Shown one piece after another: positions 59,569-64,000 of a stretch of 64,000 nt of DNA (its first letter is position 1; each line of letters begins with the position of its first letter). The stretch comes from Rhodoblastus sp963804045. GTDB lineage: Bacteria; Pseudomonadota; Alphaproteobacteria; Rhizobiales; Beijerinckiaceae. The notes under the pieces were generated by a model. The model did not search any database. It was not told the DNA's origin and was given only the letters and a program-made list of their open reading frames with translations. The stretch covers positions 1-64,000 of the forward strand of contig CAWDOR010000021.1 in NCBI GenBank assembly GCA_963804045.1, in the 5' to 3' direction. Position numbers and translations under genes: made by a program.

Positions 59569-62064
59569 ATGACCGAGAGCACGGCCGCCCGCCCCGACGA
59601 AACCCACGAAAACCCGGAGACCGAGCCGGCGACCGGCGAAGCGACCGTCGCCAGATTGCGCGAGGCGGTGCTGGAAAAGCTGACCTATTCGGTCGGCAAG
59701 GACCGCAATGCGGCCAGCGAGCGCGACTGGTTCATCGCCGTGGCGCTGGCCACCCGCGACCGTCTGGTCGACAATTGGATGACCACGGTGCGCGCCAATT
59801 ATCGCGACAGCCGCCGCCGGGTCTATTATCTCTCGCTGGAATTTCTCATCGGCCGTCTCCTGGTGGATTCGCTGACCAATCTCGGCCTGGTCGAGCCGAT
59901 GCGCGCCGCGCTGGCCGGCCTCGACGTCGATCTCGACAAGCTGCGCGACATCGAGCCCGACGCCGCCCTGGGCAATGGCGGCTTGGGCCGTCTCGCCGCC
60001 TGTTTCATGGAGAGCATGGCGACGCTGTCCATCGCCGCCCATGGCTATGGCATCCGCTATGACCACGGCCTGTTCCGCCAGACCGTCGCCGACGGCTGGC
60101 AGCACGAGTTTCCCGAAGATTGGCTGGATTTCGGCAATCCCTGGGAGTTTCCAAGGCCCGAGGTCAGCTATATCATCGGCTTCGGCGGCGCGGTCGAGAC
60201 CATTCCGCGCAACAGCCATACCGCGCAGGTCTGGCGTCCCGCCGAAACCGTCGAGGCGGTCGCCTATGACACGCCGGTGGTCGGCTGGCGCGGCAAGCAT
60301 GTCAACACTTTGCGGCTGTGGTCGGCCCGCGCCCCCGATCCGCTCAAGCTCGACGTGTTCAACCAGGGCGATTATGTCGGCGCGCTCGCCGATCAGGTGC
60401 GCGCCGAGAGCATTTCCAAGATCCTCTATCCCAGCGATTCCACCCCCGCCGGCCAGGAATTGCGGCTGCGGCAGGAATATTTCTTCGCCTCGGCCTCGCT
60501 GCAGGATCTGGTGCGCCGCCATCTCCGCCAGAATGGCGACATCGACACGCTCGCGGAAAAAGCCGCGATCCAGCTCAACGACACCCATCCCGCCATTGGC
60601 GTCGCCGAATTGATGCGGCTGCTGGTCGATGTCCATGGCGTCGCCTGGGACCGCGCCTGGGAGATCACCACCGCCACCTTCTCCTACACCAATCACACCC
60701 TGCTGCCCGAGGCGCTGGAGACCTGGCCGGCTTCGCTGATGGAGCGGCTGCTGCCGCGCCACATGCAGATCATCTATCTGATCAACGCCAAGCATCTCGA
60801 CGCCTTGCGCGCGCGCGGCGTCGAAGACCCGCAGAAACTCGCCGCCGTCTCGCTGATCGACGAGCACCATGGCCGCCATGTGCGCATGGGGCCGCTGGCC
60901 TTTCTCGGCTCGCACAAGGTCAATGGCGTCTCGGCCCTGCATTCGGAACTGGTCAAGGAGACCGTGTTCCGCGATCTCGACGAGATTTTCCCCGGACGCA
61001 TCTGCAACAAGACCAATGGCGTCACCTTCCGCCGCTGGCTCTACGAGGCCAATCCGCATCTGACCAAATTGCTGGTCGAGACGATCGGCCCGGCTTTCCT
61101 CGACGACGCCTCGCAATTGTCGAAACTGGAGCCGCTCGCCGACGATCTCGATTTTCAGGCGCGCTGGGCGGTGGCGCGCACGGCCAGCAAGGAGAATCTC
61201 GCCAGGGTGATCGCCGACAGGCTGCTCATCAAGGTCAATCCCAACGCCTTGTTCGACGTGCAGATCAAGCGCATCCACGAATACAAGCGGCAATTGCTGA
61301 ATATTCTCGACACGGTCGCGCTCTATAACGAGATCCGCGCGCAGCCGATGCGCGACATGGCGCCCCGCGTCAAAATCTTCGCCGGCAAGGCGGCGGCGAG
61401 CTATCATCAGGCCAAGCTGATCATCAAGCTGGCCAACGATGTGGCGCGGGTCGTCAACAACGACCCCACCGTGCGCGACATGCTCAAGGTGGTGTTTCTG
61501 CCCAATTACAATGTCAGCCTGGCCGAGGCGATCATTCCCGCCGCCGATCTCTCCGAGCAGATTTCGACCGCCGGCATGGAGGCCTCGGGCACCGGCAACA
61601 TGAAAATGGCGCTGAACGGCGCTCTGACCATCGGCACGCTCGACGGCGCCAATGTCGAGATCAAGGAGCGGGTCGGCGACGACAATATCTTCATCTTCGG
61701 CCTCAAGGCCGAGGAGGTCGCGGCGCGCCGCGCCCGGGGCATAGACGCCCAGGAGACCATCGCCGCCTCGCCGGAATTGCGCGAAGTCCTCGACAGCATC
61801 GCCGGCGGCGCCTTTTCCCATGACGACCCCGGTCGCTTCAGGGGGCTGGTGGAGTCGCTGACCTATCACGATTATTTCCTTGTCACCGCCGACTTCGACG
61901 CCTATCGCGCCGCGCAAAACGCCGTGGCGCGGCGCTGGCGCGACCGCAAGTCGTGGCAGCGCTCCTCCATCCTCAATACGGCGCGCACCGCCTGGTTCTC
62001 CTCGGACCGCGCCATTGCCGAATATGCCGAGGAAATCTGGAAGGTTCCGGTCAACAGACCATGA
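59569..62064 (+). CDS. glgP: Glycogen/starch phosphorylase
   Basis: 831 residues from the ATG at 59569; a TTG at 59548 is a less likely start. GT35 family: RVYYLSLEFLIGRLLVDSLT, ALGNGGLGRLAACFMESMAT, YGIRYDHGLFRQ, then IKRIHEYKRQLLNILDT and FAGKAAASYHQAKLIIKL. The PLP lysine is in EASGTGNMKMALNGALTIGT, with DGANVEIKERVGDDNIFIFG after it. It releases glucose-1-phosphate from glycogen. Coupled to glgB by a four-base overlap. Confidence 0.96.
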   Translation: MTESTAARPDETHENPETEPATGEATVARLREAVLEKLTYSVGKDRNAASERDWFIAVALATRDRLVDNWMTTVRANYRDSRRRVYYLSLEFLIGRLLVDSLTNLGLVEPMRAALAGLDVDLDKLRDIEPDAALGNGGLGRLAACFMESMATLSIAAHGYGIRYDHGLFRQTVADGWQHEFPEDWLDFGNPWEFPRPEVSYIIGFGGAVETIPRNSHTAQVWRPAETVEAVAYDTPVVGWRGKHVNTLRLWSARAPDPLKLDVFNQGDYVGALADQVRAESISKILYPSDSTPAGQELRLRQEYFFASASLQDLVRRHLRQNGDIDTLAEKAAIQLNDTHPAIGVAELMRLLVDVHGVAWDRAWEITTATFSYTNHTLLPEALETWPASLMERLLPRHMQIIYLINAKHLDALRARGVEDPQKLAAVSLIDEHHGRHVRMGPLAFLGSHKVNGVSALHSELVKETVFRDLDEIFPGRICNKTNGVTFRRWLYEANPHLTKLLVETIGPAFLDDASQLSKLEPLADDLDFQARWAVARTASKENLARVIADRLLIKVNPNALFDVQIKRIHEYKRQLLNILDTVALYNEIRAQPMRDMAPRVKIFAGKAAASYHQAKLIIKLANDVARVVNNDPTVRDMLKVVFLPNYNVSLAEAIIPAADLSEQISTAGMEASGTGNMKMALNGALTIGTLDGANVEIKERVGDDNIFIFGLKAEEVAARRARGIDAQETIAASPELREVLDSIAGGAFSHDDPGRFRGLVESLTYHDYFLVTADFDAYRAAQNAVARRWRDRKSWQRSSILNTARTAWFSSDRAIAEYAEEIWKVPVNRP

Positions 62065-64000
62065 GCAAGACCATTTCCCGCGCCTCTGAAGAGGATATCG
62101 CGGCGCTCGTCGGCGCGCGCCACGCCGACCCCTTTTCCGTCCTCGGTCCCCATGCCGAGGGCGCCGGGACGATTTTGCGGGCGCTGGCGCCCGGCGCGAA
62201 CAAAGTCACGGCGTTGATCGAGGGCGGTGAAAGCCTATCCCTGGCGCCGCGCGAAAAAGATTTCTTTGAGGGTTTTGTCGCGCGCAAACCGCCGTTTTCC
62301 TACCGCTTGCGCGGCGAAAACGCCGAGGCGTCCTGGGAATGGGACGATCCCTATCGCTTCGGTCCGCTGCTCGGGCCGATGGACGATCATCTGCTGGTCG
62401 AGGGCTCGCATTTAAAACTCTATGAAAAACTCGGCGCCCATGTCCTCGACCATGAGGGCGTCAACGGCGTGCATTTCTCGGTCTGGGCGCCGCAGGCGCT
62501 GCGCGTCTCCGTGGTCGGCGATTTCAACCAATGGGACGGCCGCCGCCATGCGATGCGCAAGCGCGTCGATTCCGGCCTTTGGGAGATTTTCATTCCCGGC
62601 CTCGCGGCGGGCGTGTTCTACAAATATGAAATCCTCGGCGCCGACGGCAAAATCGCGCCGCTGAAAGCCGATCCCTTCGGCCAGCAGGCGCAGATGCGCC
62701 CGCTCACCGCCAGCCTGGTCCCAGGCGAAAAGCCTTTCGCCTGGACCGATGCGGCCTGGCTGGAGCGGCGCGCCAGGAACGACCCGCGCCGGGCGCCCAT
62801 GTCGATCTATGAGGTCCATCTCGGCTCCTGGCGGCGCGGCTTTGACGCCGACGCGCCCGACGGCCGTTTCCTGACCTATGACGAACTGGCCGACAGCCTG
62901 ATCCCCTATGCGCGCGAAATGGGTTTCACCCATCTCGAACTGCTGCCGATTTCCGAACATCCGCTCGACGCCAGCTGGGGCTATCAGCCGATCGGCCTTT
63001 ATGCGCCGACGTCGAGGCATGGCGACCCCGAGGGCTTCAAGCGCTTCGTCGATCGCGCCCATGCCGAGGGCCTTGGGATCATCCTCGACTGGGTGCCCGC
63101 GCATTTCCCGGTGGACGCCCATGGCCTCGCCTGGTTCGACGGCGCGCCGCTTTACGAGCACGCCGATCCGCGTCGCGGCTTCCACCCCGACTGGAACACC
63201 GCCATTTACGATTTCGGCCGGCGCGAAGTGGCGAATTTTCTCACCATCAACGCGCTCTACTGGTTCGAGCAGTTCCATATCGACGGGCTGCGCGTCGACG
63301 CCGTCGCCTCGATGCTCTATCTCGATTATTCGCGCAAACAGGGCGAATGGCTGCCCAATGAGCGCGGCGGCAATGAGAATCTCGAGGCCGTGGCCTTCCT
63401 GCAAAGGGTCAACACGCTGGTCTACGAGAAATTCCCGGGCGCGCTGATGATCGCCGAGGAATCGACCTCCTGGCCGGGCGTGTCGCAGCCGGTCCATGCG
63501 GGCGGCCTGGGCTTCGGCTTCAAATGGAACATGGGCTGGATGAACGACACCTTGCGCTATATCGCCAAGGATCCGGTTCACCGGCGCTGGAGCCATCGGG
63601 AGCTGACTTTTGGCCTGCTCTACGCCTTTTCCGAGAATTTCGTCCTGCCGATCTCTCATGACGAAGTGGTGCATGGCAAGGGCGCGCTGATCGGCAAAAT
63701 GCCAGGCGACGACTGGCAAAAATTCGCCAACGCCCGCGCTTTTCTCTCGTTCATGTGGGCGCATCCGGGCAAGAAACTGCTGTTCATGGGCCAGGAATTC
63801 GGCCAGACCCGCGAATGGAGCGAGGCGCGCAGCCTCGACTGGGAGCTGCTGCAATACGCCCCGCACAAAGGCCTGGCGCGGCTGGTCGGCGATCTCAACC
63901 GCATCTATCGCGACCATCCGGCGCTGCATGGCCGCGATTGCGAGGGCGAGGGTTTCGAGTGGATCGAGGCCGACGACGCCGACAATTCCATGGTCGCCTG
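62061..64000 (+). CDS. glgB: 1,4-alpha-glucan branching enzyme GlgB (cut by window edge)
   Basis: 646 residues are visible and the 3' end lies outside the window. ATGA overlap with glgP. N-terminal extension and CBM48 (VHFSVWAPQALRVSVVGDFN), then the GH13 barrel: SWGYQPIGLYAPTSRHGDPE, IILDWVPAHFP, the nucleophile Asp in HIDGLRVDAVASMLYLDYSR, acid/base Glu in LMIAEESTSWPG and the third Asp in LPISHDEVVHGK. It makes alpha-1,6 branches in glycogen; the two genes suggest a glycogen operon continuing to the right. Confidence 0.96.
   Translation, partial: MSKTISRASEEDIAALVGARHADPFSVLGPHAEGAGTILRALAPGANKVTALIEGGESLSLAPREKDFFEGFVARKPPFSYRLRGENAEASWEWDDPYRFGPLLGPMDDHLLVEGSHLKLYEKLGAHVLDHEGVNGVHFSVWAPQALRVSVVGDFNQWDGRRHAMRKRVDSGLWEIFIPGLAAGVFYKYEILGADGKIAPLKADPFGQQAQMRPLTASLVPGEKPFAWTDAAWLERRARNDPRRAPMSIYEVHLGSWRRGFDADAPDGRFLTYDELADSLIPYAREMGFTHLELLPISEHPLDASWGYQPIGLYAPTSRHGDPEGFKRFVDRAHAEGLGIILDWVPAHFPVDAHGLAWFDGAPLYEHADPRRGFHPDWNTAIYDFGRREVANFLTINALYWFEQFHIDGLRVDAVASMLYLDYSRKQGEWLPNERGGNENLEAVAFLQRVNTLVYEKFPGALMIAEESTSWPGVSQPVHAGGLGFGFKWNMGWMNDTLRYIAKDPVHRRWSHRELTFGLLYAFSENFVLPISHDEVVHGKGALIGKMPGDDWQKFANARAFLSFMWAHPGKKLLFMGQEFGQTREWSEARSLDWELLQYAPHKGLARLVGDLNRIYRDHPALHGRDCEGEGFEWIEADDADNSMVA

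Noticed and set aside
58978..61917. Minus-strand open frame of 979 codons
   Set aside because: Antisense to glgP and the hydrolase gene; composition typical of shadow frames.
62412..63929. Minus-strand open frame of 505 codons
   Set aside because: Antisense to glgB, whose catalytic motifs are clear on the plus strand.

Overview
The window reads as a chromosomal segment of a high-GC alphaproteobacterium, most likely Hyphomicrobiales (Rhizobiales; a Beijerinckiaceae/Methylocystaceae-like lineage is my guess, not shown). The pointers are a PodJ-type polarity protein with coiled coils and Sel1 repeats, alphaproteobacterial-style MerR and OmpR regulators, an ECF-type promoter of GTAAC-N16-CGTA form before a bufferin operon, and a glyoxylate/glycerate gene block. 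Gene order is collinear and dense, with both strands used.

Layout. 1-817: fused remnants of an ABC permease and a sulfotransferase. 926-5446: podJ-like gene (minus). 5693-9900: MerR regulator, a DsbA-like isomerase and a TonB-dependent receptor. 9909-20886: an envelope/secretion cluster with a type I secretion ABC transporter, its HlyD partner, a Sel1-repeat protein and a glycosyltransferase in one minus-strand run, flanked by a DUF6492 protein, a second glycosyltransferase and a GH-A-like hydrolase. 20956-21030: tRNA-Val(CAC).

21016-31657: an integrative element of about 10.6 kb inserted at the 3' end of tRNA-Val and bounded by 16-bp direct repeats. It carries a tyrosine integrase, an XRE repressor with two matching operators, an AlpA-like HTH protein, a DUF927 helicase-like protein, a CHC2/Toprim primase, an array of GGTGTGACA iterons flanking AT-rich DNA (probable replication origin), a trypsin-like protease gene broken by a frameshift, and a serine resolvase behind what looks like a three-subsite res locus. 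No capsid or conjugation genes are visible, so it resembles a satellite or plasmid-like island.

31692-43145: housekeeping and stress genes (orphan OmpR regulator, XRE regulator, dusA, a frameshifted Flp pilin, DUF1289, cobS, DUF971, moaA), then a bufferin operon (bufA, frameshifted bufB, bufC), an inactive caspase-like protein and kup (frameshifted). A parS-like palindrome lies at 43279. 43846-44862: a lower-GC pair, a HEPN-like protein and a tail-anchored protein. 45003-53770: glyoxylate/glycolate block (IclR regulator, glycerate kinase, glcD, glcE, glcF, malate synthase G). 53771-59456: a small secreted protein, the methylmalonyl-CoA mutase small subunit, an outer-membrane barrel, an LssY_C protein and a lipoprotein hydrolase. 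59569-64000: glgP and glgB (cut by the window edge).

A cross-cutting observation is that five otherwise well-conserved genes (protease, flp pilin, bufB, kup, glcE) are each broken by exactly one extra base beside an identical base. That looks more like a recurrent sequence error than independent decay and should be checked before any is called a pseudogene.
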